A DNA stretch of 64,000 bases from Phytohabitans aurantiacus (GCF_027923225.1 NZ_BSDI01000023.1:56655-120654); one strand, 5' to 3'. Shown: positions 8,811-18,323, numbered from the stretch's first letter. Numbers and translations are program-made. The notes: a model not told the origin generated them from the sequence alone.

Positions 8811-9344
8811 ATGACAGGTGGGCAGGTTCGACGGCGGCGCCGGCGGTGGCTGGCGCCCGTCGCCGCGTTGGCGATGATCAGCGCGGCGGCCTGCGGATCG
8901 ACACCGGCCGACCAGCCGGCCGCCACGGCCAGCACCGCGCCACGCTCGGACGGTGCGGCGGATCAGGCGAAGCGGGTCGACGCCTGCGCACTACTGACCG
9001 CCGAAGAGGTGACCGGGGTGATCGGAGCCAAGGGCGGCACCGACCCCGAGGCCCGCGACAACGGCAGTGGCGGCGGGTCCTGCGAGTGGGAGAACCCAGA
9101 CACCTACCACTCGATCACGATCAGCATCGGCAGCCCGGGCACCGCGGCCAGCGGCGAACTCCCCGAGGACCCGTTCGTGAACGAGCCCGGCCCGGACGGC
9201 ATCCGCTTCGGCTCCGGCGGCATGGCCAGGTTCACCGCGCAGGACCGTGCCTGCGACATCCAGGTCGTCACGAAGGGCACCGGCGACACCGACCGGTCCA
9301 CCGCGATCCGGCTGATCGGCCTGGTCCGTGACCGGATTCGATGA
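8811..9344 (+). CDS. DUF3558-like lipoprotein
   Basis: 177 residues. Basic N-terminus followed by a hydrophobic stretch and lipobox (ISAAACG), so the mature Cys is lipidated and the protein is anchored outside the membrane. The mature region has the DUF3558 pattern: VDACALLTAEEVTGVIG near the start, a CEW motif, and a Cys near the end (DRACDIQV). The family function is unknown. ATG 8811 is preferred because AAGGGGAGG lies 7 bases before it; ATG 8805 is too close. First gene of a three-gene lipoprotein run under probable TetR control. Confidence 0.8.
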   Translation: MTGGQVRRRRRRWLAPVAALAMISAAACGSTPADQPAATASTAPRSDGAADQAKRVDACALLTAEEVTGVIGAKGGTDPEARDNGSGGGSCEWENPDTYHSITISIGSPGTAASGELPEDPFVNEPGPDGIRFGSGGMARFTAQDRACDIQVVTKGTGDTDRSTAIRLIGLVRDRIR

Positions 9345-9357
9345 CGGAAGGCGTCCG

Positions 9358-9864
9358 ATGAGGAGCGTCGTGGCCGTGACCCTGCTCGTACTGGGCGGCC
9401 TGTTGGGATGCGGCCGCTCCGGCGACGAACCCGCGGCGGCCCCTGCCCCCACGGAGGCGGCGGTGGTGGAGGAGGAGACCTCGGCACCGGCGGCACCGGC
9501 GCTTCCGGGCGCGTGCGCCTTGGTGACCAAGCCCGAGGCGGAGAAGCTGGCCGGTACGCCGCTGGACGATGCCGCACCCGTCCGTGAGACCTGCACCTAC
9601 ACCGGGCCGCCCACCGGGCCGACCGCTCAGGTGGAGGTGTACGTCGGGGACGGCGCGAAGAAGTACCTCGACATCGAGCGCGATCTCGGACACGAGTTGC
9701 GGCCGCTTTCCGGGGTCGGCGACGAGGCGTACGCCAGCATCGAGGCGGTGTTCGTCCTCAAAGGCGGCGTGTGGGCCACGGTCCGGCTGGTCCGCCTCAA
9801 CGACCCGGCCGAGAACCGCAAGCCGCTGGAGAACATCGCCCGCGTCGTCGCCGGGCGGATGTGA
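9358..9864 (+). CDS. DUF3558-like lipoprotein
   Basis: 168 residues with a short signal and lipobox (LLGC, Cys 18), then an Ala/Pro/Glu-rich linker and a domain beginning GACALVTKPEAEKLAG. That start resembles the paralogue just upstream (DACALLTAEEV), with a later Cys in ETCTYTGPP. The second gene probably arose by duplication of the first. GGAAGG precedes the ATG. Its stop overlaps the GTG of the next gene (GTGA), so translation is likely coupled. Function unknown; located on the outer face of the cytoplasmic membrane. Confidence 0.75.
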   Translation: MRSVVAVTLLVLGGLLGCGRSGDEPAAAPAPTEAAVVEEETSAPAAPALPGACALVTKPEAEKLAGTPLDDAAPVRETCTYTGPPTGPTAQVEVYVGDGAKKYLDIERDLGHELRPLSGVGDEAYASIEAVFVLKGGVWATVRLVRLNDPAENRKPLENIARVVAGRM

Positions 9865-11237
9865 GCGTGGTGCCCTTCCGTGTCCTTGCCGCCGCCTTGG
9901 TCGCGGTGCTCGGGCTGACCGCGTGCACGGGCGGCGGCGCGGCGAAGCCGGATTCGCCTTACGGCATCGCGCCCGCCCCGCGTGAGGGCGTGACACTGCA
10001 TCCGGACGTGGTCCTTGTGGGCGGTGGCGGCCGCTCGGTGCGATCGGTGACCGATGGCGGACTGACCTGGCGGATCGACCCGAACGCCCGCAACGCCGAC
10101 CAGCTCGTCCCGGGCAAGGTCATGTTTCTCACCAGCCGCGGCGTCGGGCGGGTGATCGACGCCCGCCGCGACGGCGACGACCTGGCGGTCACCATCGGCC
10201 CGGTGAGCCTCACCGAGGTGATAAGCGACGGCACGTTCAGCGCCGACCAACCCGTCTCGCTGCAAGAAGCCGCCGCGCACGATATCCCGGATCCATTCTG
10301 GTCACAGCCGGACACGTCACCGGCCACCACCAAACCCGCCGCGACGTTTGTCGTACCGGCCGGGCTCCGGGCAGGTGGCATGTCCGTGGAGGGCGTCTGC
10401 TGCTCCGACGGCGTCGGCGCCCGATTCACGTACGCCGGCAGCGGACTGCGCATGACGGGCGCGGTCACCTTCGTGATGCGGCAACCATCCGCACGATTCC
10501 ATCTGGAGATCAGCGGCACCACGATCGAGCGCGCCGAGTTGGAAATCCGCGGTGCGGCCGGTCTACGGGTACAGGTCGACGCGGCCACCGAGACCGGTGC
10601 CAACGTCCACCCCGTCGTCTTCGTACCGGTAAACTGGAGCGTCCCCATTGGACAGATTCTCGGCATCCCGTTCTCGGTCACGGTCAAGCAGGCGATCGGC
10701 ATCCGCACCGGATTCAGCGCCGCGAAGTCCACGATCAAAGCCAACGGCGAATACTCGCTTGGCGGCACCTTCGGCTTCGGCTACGCCAACGGCCGTTTCG
10801 GTCCACGCTGGCCCGGCGGGCTCCAGGAAACCAACAGCCTCGTCAAATCGATCGACGGCCTGTCGGTGGGCGCGAACGCTCTGATCATCGACTACGACGC
10901 CAAGTTCTACATCGGACTCGACGCGCTCGTCTTCACGGCTGGCCTGTACGCCAAACTCACCGCCACCGTCGGGCTCACCAAGGGCTCCAGCATCGGGTTC
11001 GGTGGCCTATCGGGCCTCGCGGCAGGGGAGGGCTGCCGGCGCGTCGACGTGACGATCAACGGCAGCTACGGCATCGGGTATACGGTGCCGGCGCTGGTCG
11101 TCGAGGTCATCAACTTCTTCCTGCGAATATTCAACGCCGATCCGATAGCGGCGGAAGGCGGCATCCCCAAACGCCCACCAATAGCAAACCTAATAACCCA
11201 CCACCAAATCACCCCTAATCTCCCCGTCTGCGGCTAA
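9861..11237 (+). CDS. Large lipoprotein of unknown function
   Basis: 458 residues. GTG start overlaps the upstream stop by four bases. Signal peptide with lipobox (VLGLTAC) and Gly-rich linker. The mature part is rich in predicted beta strands and Gly. Its motifs include GGMSVEGVCCSDGVGARF with an adjacent Cys pair, a repeated 'VTVGLTKGSSIGFGGLSG'-type stretch, and a C-terminal segment (VEVINFFLRIF). I do not recognise the family. The beta-rich pattern after residue 200 could be a lipid-binding or barrel-like fold, but this is inference. Third gene of the lipoprotein run. Confidence 0.75.
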   Translation: MSVVPFRVLAAALVAVLGLTACTGGGAAKPDSPYGIAPAPREGVTLHPDVVLVGGGGRSVRSVTDGGLTWRIDPNARNADQLVPGKVMFLTSRGVGRVIDARRDGDDLAVTIGPVSLTEVISDGTFSADQPVSLQEAAAHDIPDPFWSQPDTSPATTKPAATFVVPAGLRAGGMSVEGVCCSDGVGARFTYAGSGLRMTGAVTFVMRQPSARFHLEISGTTIERAELEIRGAAGLRVQVDAATETGANVHPVVFVPVNWSVPIGQILGIPFSVTVKQAIGIRTGFSAAKSTIKANGEYSLGGTFGFGYANGRFGPRWPGGLQETNSLVKSIDGLSVGANALIIDYDAKFYIGLDALVFTAGLYAKLTATVGLTKGSSIGFGGLSGLAAGEGCRRVDVTINGSYGIGYTVPALVVEVINFFLRIFNADPIAAEGGIPKRPPIANLITHHQITPNLPVCG

Positions 11238-11282
11238 CCCACCCCCCGCCGCGCGTCCCCTGCTCGCGCGTCCCCTTCCGCC

Positions 11283-11358
11283 GATCAAGGGCGAATGCAC
11301 GCGGTTGGATCTCTTTTCCGCGTGCGTTCGCCCTTGATCCATGCGATGTTCCTTGATC
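11283..11358 (+). repeat. GATCAAGGGC palindromic element, full copy, plus orientation
   Basis: A 22-base arm (GATCAAGGGCGAATGCACGC then GG), a 13-base T-rich loop and the returning arm, then a tail ending in a third, degenerate CCTTGATC. It lies 45 bases downstream of a plus-strand gene and has the same orientation as that gene. Confidence 0.85.
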
Positions 11359-11880
11359 GAGGCCAGCCCATTCGGCTCGCTGCTCGGGAGGCGTGGGCGT
11401 TGCGCGCATCCGGCGCAGGATCCGTCCACATAGGCCCCAAGCGCGACCCCCACCGGCCGCTGGCCGCCGCCGACCCGCGGGCTGCCGCGGTCCTGCGGGC
11501 TGCCGCTGTCCCGCGGTCCCGCGGACCCGCCGGCCGGCGTGAACTGGCCGGCCGCCGTGGACCCCGCCGTCGGCCTGCCTGCCGCGCTGCCTGCCTCTAG
11601 GCCGGCCTGCCGGGCTCGCGCGGCAGGCGGGTGCGGCACGCCTGGGGCGGCCGGGCCACAGATCTTGGAGCGCGAGCGTCGCTCTGGCGACGGTGCAGCA
11701 CCGAGATCTGGACGCCGACGCCCGCCACAGTCTCGGCCGCCCCCGCGCCATGACCGCAACGTCGGCGAAATGCGGGCCCGGAAGCGAAGTCGCACGCGCT
11801 CGGCTCCTCGATGGGTACCCCGCAGGAGCTCGCCGGCGGCCCCTCGCCGTCCGTGGGCGCCGACCTGGTGGCCCCGAGCA

Positions 11881-11948
11881 TGCGGCGATCTTGCAGTTGT
11901 CATGGCCCAAAGCGGGTATTTCGCCGTGACAACTGCAAGATCGCCGCA
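11881..11948. repeat. Perfect 22-bp inverted repeat with 24-base loop
   Basis: Left arm 11881-11902 (TGCGGCGATCTTGCAGTTGT, CA) is perfectly complementary to 11927-11948. It lies 78 bases before the endonuclease-like gene. Only one copy is present in this window. It could be a hairpin terminator for upstream transcription or a dispersed genomic repeat. Confidence 0.8.
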
Positions 11949-12026
11949 CCGGAGGTCGGCTTCGTGTCGACTTCACGCTCACCCGCGCGCATGGATGAGT
12001 GGCGGCGGTCTGGGTACTGGCCAAGG

Positions 12027-12827
12027 ATGCGCGTCGTCACGCTCAACGTCTGGAACCGCGACGGGGTCTGGCCGGAACGGCGCGAGGTCCTCGCCGAGGG
12101 TCTGCGCCGGCTCGACCCCGATCTGGTCGCGCTGCAGGAGTCCGTGGTCGTCGACGGGTACGACCAGGTGGCCGACCTGCTCGGGACCGAGTACACGATC
12201 ATCCACCAGGACGGCCGCACGCCGGACGGCGTGGGTGCCTCGATCGCCAGCCGGTGGCCCGTCACCGGCCTGCGTGAACGCGACCTGAGCGTGACCTCGC
12301 GCGTCGACCCGATCTGGATCGGCGGTGTCGCGGTGGCGGAGATCGAAGCGCCGGAGCCCGTCGGACCGCTCCTGCTCGTCCATCACAAACCGTCGTACCA
12401 GTACGGCTTCGAGCACGAGCGGGAACTGCAAGCCGTAGCCTCGGCGCGCTTCGTGGAGGAGCTGGTGCGGCCACGCCACCGGCATGTGGTGCTCGCCGGT
12501 GACTTCGACGCCGAACCGCACTCGGCCAGCGTCCGCTTCTGGACCGGCCGGCAATCGCTCGACGGCAGCAGCGTCTGCTACCGCGACGCCTGGGAGAGCG
12601 CGCACCCGGACGAGCGCGGCTACACCTTCGATCCCCGCAATCCGCTTGTCAACACCGGCGAGATGACCATGGAACTGGGCCGTCGCATCGACTACATCAT
12701 GGTCCGCGGCGGCGTACACAAGCCCACACTCGCGATCGACCGCTGCGACCTGCTCTTCGCCGAGCCCGTCGGCGAGGTCTGGGCCAGCGACCACTTCGGC
12801 CTCGTAGCTGATCTCACGGTGCCGTAA
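12027..12827 (+). CDS. Endonuclease/exonuclease/phosphatase-family protein
   Basis: 266 residues, cytoplasmic. Carries the family's metal and catalytic motifs in order: LNVWN (residues 6-10), LVALQE (metal Glu), LLLVHHKPS, VVLAGDFDAEPHS (Asp/Asn pair), RRIDYIMVR and WASDHFGLVADL (catalytic His). The fold hydrolyses phosphodiesters in nucleic acids, lipids or sugar phosphates; the substrate here is not predictable. ATG at 12027 is chosen because homology starts at once (MRVVTLNVWN). The frame runs 216 bases further upstream into repeat DNA, with no family features. Confidence 0.88.
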   Translation: MRVVTLNVWNRDGVWPERREVLAEGLRRLDPDLVALQESVVVDGYDQVADLLGTEYTIIHQDGRTPDGVGASIASRWPVTGLRERDLSVTSRVDPIWIGGVAVAEIEAPEPVGPLLLVHHKPSYQYGFEHERELQAVASARFVEELVRPRHRHVVLAGDFDAEPHSASVRFWTGRQSLDGSSVCYRDAWESAHPDERGYTFDPRNPLVNTGEMTMELGRRIDYIMVRGGVHKPTLAIDRCDLLFAEPVGEVWASDHFGLVADLTVP

Positions 12828-12958
12828 GTTACGACGCGCCAGGCACCATTCGCGCTGATCTATTTGCGTGTGGTTACGATGAGTGGCGGCCACCGTTGGG
12901 CGACGGCTGAGCCGATTGCGATCGCAGGAGATTGGAGAGGCTACCGGGGGAGGTTCGG

Positions 12959-15763
12959 GTGAGGTTCCGGGTCCTGGGGTCGCTGGAGGCGTCCGCGCAC
13001 GATCGTCCGGTGAGCCTGACTGGCCAGCGCCAGCGCCAGCTGCTCGCACTATTGCTGGTCAACGCCGACAAGGCGGTCTCGCTGGATGCCTTGATCGAGG
13101 CGGTGTGGGACGAGAATCCGCCGACCACCGCCAAGCGCCAGGTCCAGAACAGCATCTCCGCGCTCCGTCGACTGCTGGCCGAGGGGCCCGCGCAGCCCAC
13201 GATCGAGACCGAGGGCAACGCGTACCGGCTGCGGCTTGCCGGCAGCGAGCTGGACGCCCGGCTCTTCCAGAGCCGGGTCGACGAGGCGCAGGAGCTGAAC
13301 GCCGCCGGCCAGGCCGGCCAGGCCGCCGCCGAGCTGAGGGAGGCGTTGCGGCTGTGGCGCGGCCCGGCGCTCGCCGGCATGACCGGTCGGGTACTGGAAG
13401 CGGCCGCCGCCAGACTGGACGAGCAGCGGCGCGCCGCCATCGAGGAGTGCCTGGAGCTGGACCTGCGGCTCGGCCGCCACCTCGAAGTGATCGGAGAGCT
13501 GACCGAGCTGGTCGCCACGTATCCGCTGCGCGAGCGGCTGGTGGGGCAGCTCATGGTGGCGCTGCACCGGTCGGGCCGCCAGGCCGACGCGCTCCAGGTG
13601 TACCGCCGCCTGCGCGAGAGCCTTGTCGACGAGCTGGGCCTCGAACCCGGTGCGCAGCTGCGCGAGCTGCATACCGCCATCCTGAAAGACGAAAACAGCG
13701 TGGACGCGTTGGTGGCGACCGCGCCGCCAGCCGTGAGCGCTGGCGCGGCGGCGGTGCCCGCCCAGCTCCCCACCGACATCGCCGGCTTCACCGGGCGCGT
13801 GGACCACCTCAAGGAGCTGGACGAGCTGCTGCCCGACGACCCGCCCGGCGGCGTCACCGCCGCGGTGATCTCCGCGATCGCGGGCACCGCGGGCGTGGGT
13901 AAGACCGCGCTGGCCGTCCACTGGGGACAGCGGGTCCGGCACCGGTTCCCCGACGGCCAGCTGTACGTGAACCTGCGCGGCTTCCACCCCGCCGGCCGGG
14001 CCGTGAACCCGTCCGAGGCGCTGCAAGGGTTCCTGGAGGCTCTCGACGTGCCACCGGGGCGGATGCCGGTTGGTGTGGCGGCCCGCTCAGCGCTGTACCG
14101 CAGCCTGCTCGCCGACCGGCGGATGCTGGTGGTGCTCGACAACGCCCGCGACGCCGACCAGGTCCGGCCGCTGCTGCCCGGCAGCCGTGGCTGCCGGGTC
14201 GTGATCACGAGCCGCAACGTGCTGGCCGGTCTGGTCGCCGCCGAGGGTGCCCGGCCGGTGATGCTGGACCTGTTCGAACCGGCCGAGGCGCACCAGATGC
14301 TGGTACACCGGCTCGGTCGGGAGCGGGTCGTGGCCGAGCCGCGGGCCGCGGAGGAGATCATCAGCCACTGCGCGCGGCTTCCGCTCGCCCTGGCCGTGGC
14401 GGCCGCCCGCGCCGCCACCCAGCCCGGGTTCTCGTTGGCCACGCTCGCCGCCGAGCTGCACACGGCGGGCGGTGGCCTGGCCGCCTTCACCAGCCGCGAT
14501 CCGGCCACCGATGTACGAGCGGTGTTCTCCTGGTCGTACGAGCAGCTCACCGAGCCCGCGCGGCGGTTGTTCCGGCTGCTCGGGCTGCACCCTGGCGCTG
14601 ACATCTCCCTCGCGGCGGCCAGCAGCCTCGCCGCCGTACCGGACGCGCGGGCCCGCCCGCTGCTGGCCGAGCTGGCCGAGGCGCGCCTGATCACCGAGCA
14701 TGCTCCGGGCCGGTACGCGTGCCACGACCTGCTGCGCGCGTACGCCACCGAGCTGACGCATACTTCGGACGGCGACGCGGATCGCCGCGCGGCCCTGCAC
14801 CGCCTGCTCGACCACTACCTGCACGGCGCGTGCGCCGCCGACCGGTTGCTCGACCCGCACCGCGACCCGATCAGCGTGGCCCCGGCCGAGCCCGGCGTCA
14901 CCATCGAGCCGCTCGCCGACCACGAGCACGCGATGAGCTGGTTCACGACCGAGGTTCCCGGCCTGGTCGCCGCCATCGACCGGGCGGCGCAGGAAGGGTT
15001 CGACGCGCACGCCTGGCGGCTGGCCTGGGCCACCGCGTACTTCATGGAAGGGCGCGGCTACTGGGAGCCCTGGGCCGCCGCCCACCAGACCGCCTTGGCG
15101 GCCGCGCGCCGGCTGGCCGACCGGAGCGGGCAGGCGCACGCCCATCGCAGTCTCGGCCGCGTCAACGTCCACCTGGACCGGGTCGACGAGGCGGAGGCCC
15201 ACCTGCGCCAGGCCCAGCACCATTTCGGAGCGATCGACGACCTAGCCGGCCAGGCCCGGGTCCATCTCGACCTCTGCTGGATCCGCGCCCGGCAGGAGCA
15301 GCACCGGCAGGCACTCGAACACGCGCGCGCGTCGCTGGACCTGTTTCAGACCGCGGGCAACCGGTCCGGGCAGGCCCGCGCTCTGAACACCGTGGCCTGG
15401 GTGCGCAACTACGTCGGCGAGCACGAGCAGTCCCTGGTGGCCGGCGAGCAGGCCCTCGCCCTGCACCAGGAGATCGGCGACCGGCACGGCGAGGCCGACA
15501 CCTGGGACACGCTCGGCCACGCCCACCACCACCTCGGCCACCGCCGGGAGAGCGTCACCTGCTACCTGCGGGCGGTGAAGCTGTACCGGGATCTCGGCCA
15601 CCGGTGGCGCGAGGCCGACACCCTCACCCGTCTCGGCGACGCCCATCACGCCGTCGGCGCCCCGAAGGCGGCTCACGACGCCTGGCGGCGCGCGGTCGCC
15701 ATCCTCGACGAGCTCGGCCATCCGGACGCCGACCCGGTGCGCGCCAAACTCAGATCACGCTGA
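12959..15763 (+). CDS. AfsR/SARP-family transcriptional regulator with NB-ARC and TPR domains
   Basis: 934 residues with the same architecture as the gene at 720-3647: winged-helix DNA-binding domain (about 1-85), BTAD (about 90-245, ending DELGLEPGAQLREL), NB-ARC (P-loop GTAGVGKT at about 309-316), and at least five TPR units toward the C-terminus (for example DRSGQAHAHRSLGRVNVHLD). GTG 12959 is preferred because GGGGGAGG lies 5 bases upstream; an in-frame TTG at 12932 is weaker. Expected to be an ATP-dependent transcription activator. The membrane protein gene at 15786 follows on the same strand. Confidence 0.9.
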   Translation: MRFRVLGSLEASAHDRPVSLTGQRQRQLLALLLVNADKAVSLDALIEAVWDENPPTTAKRQVQNSISALRRLLAEGPAQPTIETEGNAYRLRLAGSELDARLFQSRVDEAQELNAAGQAGQAAAELREALRLWRGPALAGMTGRVLEAAAARLDEQRRAAIEECLELDLRLGRHLEVIGELTELVATYPLRERLVGQLMVALHRSGRQADALQVYRRLRESLVDELGLEPGAQLRELHTAILKDENSVDALVATAPPAVSAGAAAVPAQLPTDIAGFTGRVDHLKELDELLPDDPPGGVTAAVISAIAGTAGVGKTALAVHWGQRVRHRFPDGQLYVNLRGFHPAGRAVNPSEALQGFLEALDVPPGRMPVGVAARSALYRSLLADRRMLVVLDNARDADQVRPLLPGSRGCRVVITSRNVLAGLVAAEGARPVMLDLFEPAEAHQMLVHRLGRERVVAEPRAAEEIISHCARLPLALAVAAARAATQPGFSLATLAAELHTAGGGLAAFTSRDPATDVRAVFSWSYEQLTEPARRLFRLLGLHPGADISLAAASSLAAVPDARARPLLAELAEARLITEHAPGRYACHDLLRAYATELTHTSDGDADRRAALHRLLDHYLHGACAADRLLDPHRDPISVAPAEPGVTIEPLADHEHAMSWFTTEVPGLVAAIDRAAQEGFDAHAWRLAWATAYFMEGRGYWEPWAAAHQTALAAARRLADRSGQAHAHRSLGRVNVHLDRVDEAEAHLRQAQHHFGAIDDLAGQARVHLDLCWIRARQEQHRQALEHARASLDLFQTAGNRSGQARALNTVAWVRNYVGEHEQSLVAGEQALALHQEIGDRHGEADTWDTLGHAHHHLGHRRESVTCYLRAVKLYRDLGHRWREADTLTRLGDAHHAVGAPKAAHDAWRRAVAILDELGHPDADPVRAKLRSR

Positions 15764-15771
15764 TCCATTGC

Positions 15772-15777
15772 TACCCT
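15772..15777 (+). promoter_or_regulatory. -10 box (TACCCT) for the 15786 gene
   Basis: TACCCT, 8 bases, then ATG 15786. No ribosome site is visible, consistent with a leaderless message. Confidence 0.4.
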
Positions 15778-15785
15778 GCACCATC

Positions 15786-16322
15786 ATGATTACTGAATAC
15801 GTCCGTGACGCGGCGGCGACAGCGGTCGTATTCGGGTTCTTCGCCTCCAGCTGGTTCGGCTGGGCGCAGGAGGCACCGCCGAAGAGCTGGCGCACCCCGC
15901 TCGGCATCGGCTCGGTCATCGCCCTGCTGACGGCGGTCGCCGGCGGACTCCTGGCGTGGCGGCACTGGTCGGATGGGACGGTGTTCGATGACGACACCGG
16001 CCGCTCCTTCGGCATCGTGGTCGGTATCGAGTTCGTCGCAGCCGCGGCCGGCGCGGGCCTGCTCGCCCTGCGCCGCCGCGCCGAGTTCATCTCCGCCTGG
16101 ATCGCCTTTGTCGTGGGCGTACACCTGTTTCCGGTGGCGGTGATCCTCGAGTACCCCCTGATCCACGTGGTGGCCGCGCTGGTCACCCTCGTGGCGATCG
16201 CCGCGATCCCGGTCGCGCGGGCACGCTCGATACCGGTCAGCGCCGCCACCGGCCTCGGCACCGGCTCCGTGCTGCTGGTCGCGGCACTGGCGTCATTGGT
16301 CGCGGCACTGACCGGTTACTGA
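15786..16322 (+). CDS. Integral membrane protein of unknown function
   Basis: 178 residues with five or six hydrophobic helices (for example AAATAVVFGFFASSW, SVIALLTAVAGGLLAW, FGIVVGIEFVAAAAGAGLL, LVTLVAIAAIPVA, VLLVAALASLVAAL). No catalytic motif or recognised family. ATG 15786 is chosen over an upstream TTG because of the adjacent TACCCT box. It ends 6 bases from the convergent alpha-galactosidase gene, leaving no room for a separate terminator. Confidence 0.75.
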   Translation: MITEYVRDAAATAVVFGFFASSWFGWAQEAPPKSWRTPLGIGSVIALLTAVAGGLLAWRHWSDGTVFDDDTGRSFGIVVGIEFVAAAAGAGLLALRRRAEFISAWIAFVVGVHLFPVAVILEYPLIHVVAALVTLVAIAAIPVARARSIPVSAATGLGTGSVLLVAALASLVAALTGY

Positions 16323-16328
16323 GGACAC

Positions 16329-17978
16329 TCAGCAGGTGACGACGGCGTCGCCCCAGTCGGCGTGGTCGTACGAGATGCCGTTGCGCCCGTCCGTGACGCG
16401 AAGCTCCAATGTGGCGTACCCGGTCGTGGTCACGGACAATGTGGACGGTCCCGCGCTGGACGTCTTGACGTCGCTGTACCCGAGCAACCTCCCGTCGCCG
16501 TACACCTGGAACCGCACGCTTCCGGTGGTGGTCACCTCGTCGTCGACGCCGACCTGCGCGGTGAACCGCGAACACGCGCGCCCCAGCCAGATGTGAACAG
16601 CCGAGTCCGCGTGCCCCCCGATGCCGCTCGCGTATACGGTGCCGTTGACGGTCAGCGGCCGCCCGTCGCCGGCGGCCTGCTCGCCGTTGGAGACGTTGCG
16701 CTCGACTGGACCCCAGCCGTTGCTCGACGCCAGCCACGTCATGGCGCCGGCCTGGTGGGTGCCGGCGGCCGGCGGCGGCAGTGCCGTGCCCGCCCGGCCG
16801 ACCCGGAACATGACGGCGCCGTGCGCGGCCACGCTCGCCGAAATGGTGCCCGAGGTGCTGGAGGTGGCGCCGGTCCACAGGTTGCGCAGCGTGTACGACG
16901 ACGAGCCGCCCAGGCCCAACTCGGCCGCGCTCGTGGTGACGGTGGCCGCCGACCCGCCCCTGTTGAACAGCACGACCGCGGCCGAGCCGTCGGACATCGG
17001 CTTCGTCCACACCTCGGTGTTGCCGAAGTCCCTGATCCGGCGCCCCTGCGAGCCGCCCCAGTCCTGGTTGACGGCGATCACCTCGGCGTTGCGGATGATG
17101 CCGAGCGTGGTGCTGGACACGGAACGGAGGTCGTTGCCCAGCAACAGCGGCGAGGCCAGCAGCGACCAGAGGCTGAAGTGTGCGGTGTACTCCGTGGTGG
17201 TCATCCCACCGTTGCCGACCTCCAGCATGTCGGGGTCGTTGTAGGCGCCCTGCCGTGCGAACGGCTCCAGACCGGCCTGCTGGTCGAGCAGGCTGAGCAC
17301 GCTGTTCCAGTTGTCGCTGATGTCTCCGGTGGTGCGCCACAGGCTGCCACCCACGTCGGAGCCGAAGAGCCACGGGTTCTGCTGCCCCCAGTTGCAGATG
17401 CTGTAGACGATCGGGCGCCCGGTCGCCCGCAGCGCGTCGCCCATCGCCCGGTACCGGTCGGCGGCGGGCCGGCCCTGGTTGTTGCAGTTGTCGTACTTGA
17501 GGTAGTCGATCTGCCAGTCGGCGAACGTCTGCGCGTCGATCGTCTCGTGGTCGAGGCTGGCCGGAAGTCCCTGGCAGGTGGCCGTGCCGGCGGACGAGTA
17601 GATGCCGAGCTTGAGCCCGCGCGCGTGCACGTAGTCGGCCAGCGCCCTGATCCCGGACGCGAACCGGGTCGGATGGGGCTGCAGCCGGCCCTGGCCGTCG
17701 CGGGTGGACGCCATCCAGCAGTCGTCGATGTTGACGTACCGGTAGCCGAGGTCGTCGAGGTTGTTGGCGACGATGGCGTCGGCGACGCCGCGGATCAGGC
17801 TTTCGTTGATGTCGCACCCGAAGCGGTTCCAACTGTTCCAGCCCATGGGCGGCGCGGTGAGCTGGACGATCGGGGCCGCGGCTGCCGGCGCGGCGGTCAC
17901 GAAGCCGGCGACCACCACGCCGGGGACGGCCACAACGGCGGCGAGCAGGGACGCGGTGAGGCGGACACGACGACGCAT
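16329..17978 (-). CDS. Secreted GH27 alpha-galactosidase with C-terminal NPCBM domain
   Basis: 549 residues, exported by a Sec/Tat-type signal (MRRRVRLTASLLAAVVAVP, cleavage after AAPAAA). The GH27 barrel starts at APPMGWNSWNRFGC. The nucleophile Asp is in YLKYDNC (about 163) and the acid/base Asp in WRTTGDI (about 220); YNDPDML is also conserved. An all-beta domain follows, then an NPCBM carbohydrate-binding domain (from about 410, THQAGAMTWLASSNGWGPVERN). It should release terminal alpha-D-galactose from plant galactosides such as galactomannan. ATG 17978 has AAGGAG upstream; the frame continues further 5' without a ribosome site. Confidence 0.93.
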   Translation of the reverse strand: MRRRVRLTASLLAAVVAVPGVVVAGFVTAAPAAAAPIVQLTAPPMGWNSWNRFGCDINESLIRGVADAIVANNLDDLGYRYVNIDDCWMASTRDGQGRLQPHPTRFASGIRALADYVHARGLKLGIYSSAGTATCQGLPASLDHETIDAQTFADWQIDYLKYDNCNNQGRPAADRYRAMGDALRATGRPIVYSICNWGQQNPWLFGSDVGGSLWRTTGDISDNWNSVLSLLDQQAGLEPFARQGAYNDPDMLEVGNGGMTTTEYTAHFSLWSLLASPLLLGNDLRSVSSTTLGIIRNAEVIAVNQDWGGSQGRRIRDFGNTEVWTKPMSDGSAAVVLFNRGGSAATVTTSAAELGLGGSSSYTLRNLWTGATSSTSGTISASVAAHGAVMFRVGRAGTALPPPAAGTHQAGAMTWLASSNGWGPVERNVSNGEQAAGDGRPLTVNGTVYASGIGGHADSAVHIWLGRACSRFTAQVGVDDEVTTTGSVRFQVYGDGRLLGYSDVKTSSAGPSTLSVTTTGYATLELRVTDGRNGISYDHADWGDAVVTC

Positions 17979-18323
17979 GAGCGGCTCCTTCGCAGCGTGG
18001 TCTGCGCCCGGCTTCCCCGACATCATTCCATCGATGGCCGTGATTCGCCATCGGGGCCGGTCGGCTGGCAGGTGAAGGTGCCCGGCGGCGGGTGGGACCA
18101 GCCACGCTCTGCTTGACGCATACTCCGGTGGAGCCGTCTGAAACCCGGTGCTCCCGCTCTCATCTCGCGGCTCGGCCGGGCGCCCTTCACGAACAAGGAC
18201 GGGGGGAACCCTTCCGAAATGCTACGTCTTGTGTGGGCTTGGCGGGGCGAAGTTGGCGGATCGGGTGGCGAGCACTGGCTACGTTCGGGCCGATGATCCG
18301 GCCAGTCCACTGAGGAGTAACGG
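17979..18323. other. Divergent intergenic region, 345 bases
   Basis: Holds the promoters of the GH27 gene (minus) and the permease gene (plus). A possible -10 box TACGTT at 18280-18285 precedes the permease gene. No repeat element or convincing small gene is visible. Confidence 0.5.

Larger units (their letters stand above)
11238..12026. other. Gene-free interval carrying two repeat classes
   Basis: 789 bases without a convincing gene. Open frames on both strands here lack ribosome sites and family features. It holds one full GATCAAGGGC element near its start, GC-rich filler with short direct repeats (CTGCGGGCTGCCG-like, about 11470-11520), and one perfect 22-bp inverted repeat just before the next gene. 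Confidence 0.7.

Noticed and set aside
11190..12024. Several long open frames on both strands
   Set aside because: They run through repeat DNA, overlap one another, have no ribosome sites and their translations are Arg/Pro/Ala-rich shadows.
18092..18313. Small gene in the GH27/permease gap
   Set aside because: No ribosome site and no conserved-looking composition; it overlaps the likely permease promoter.
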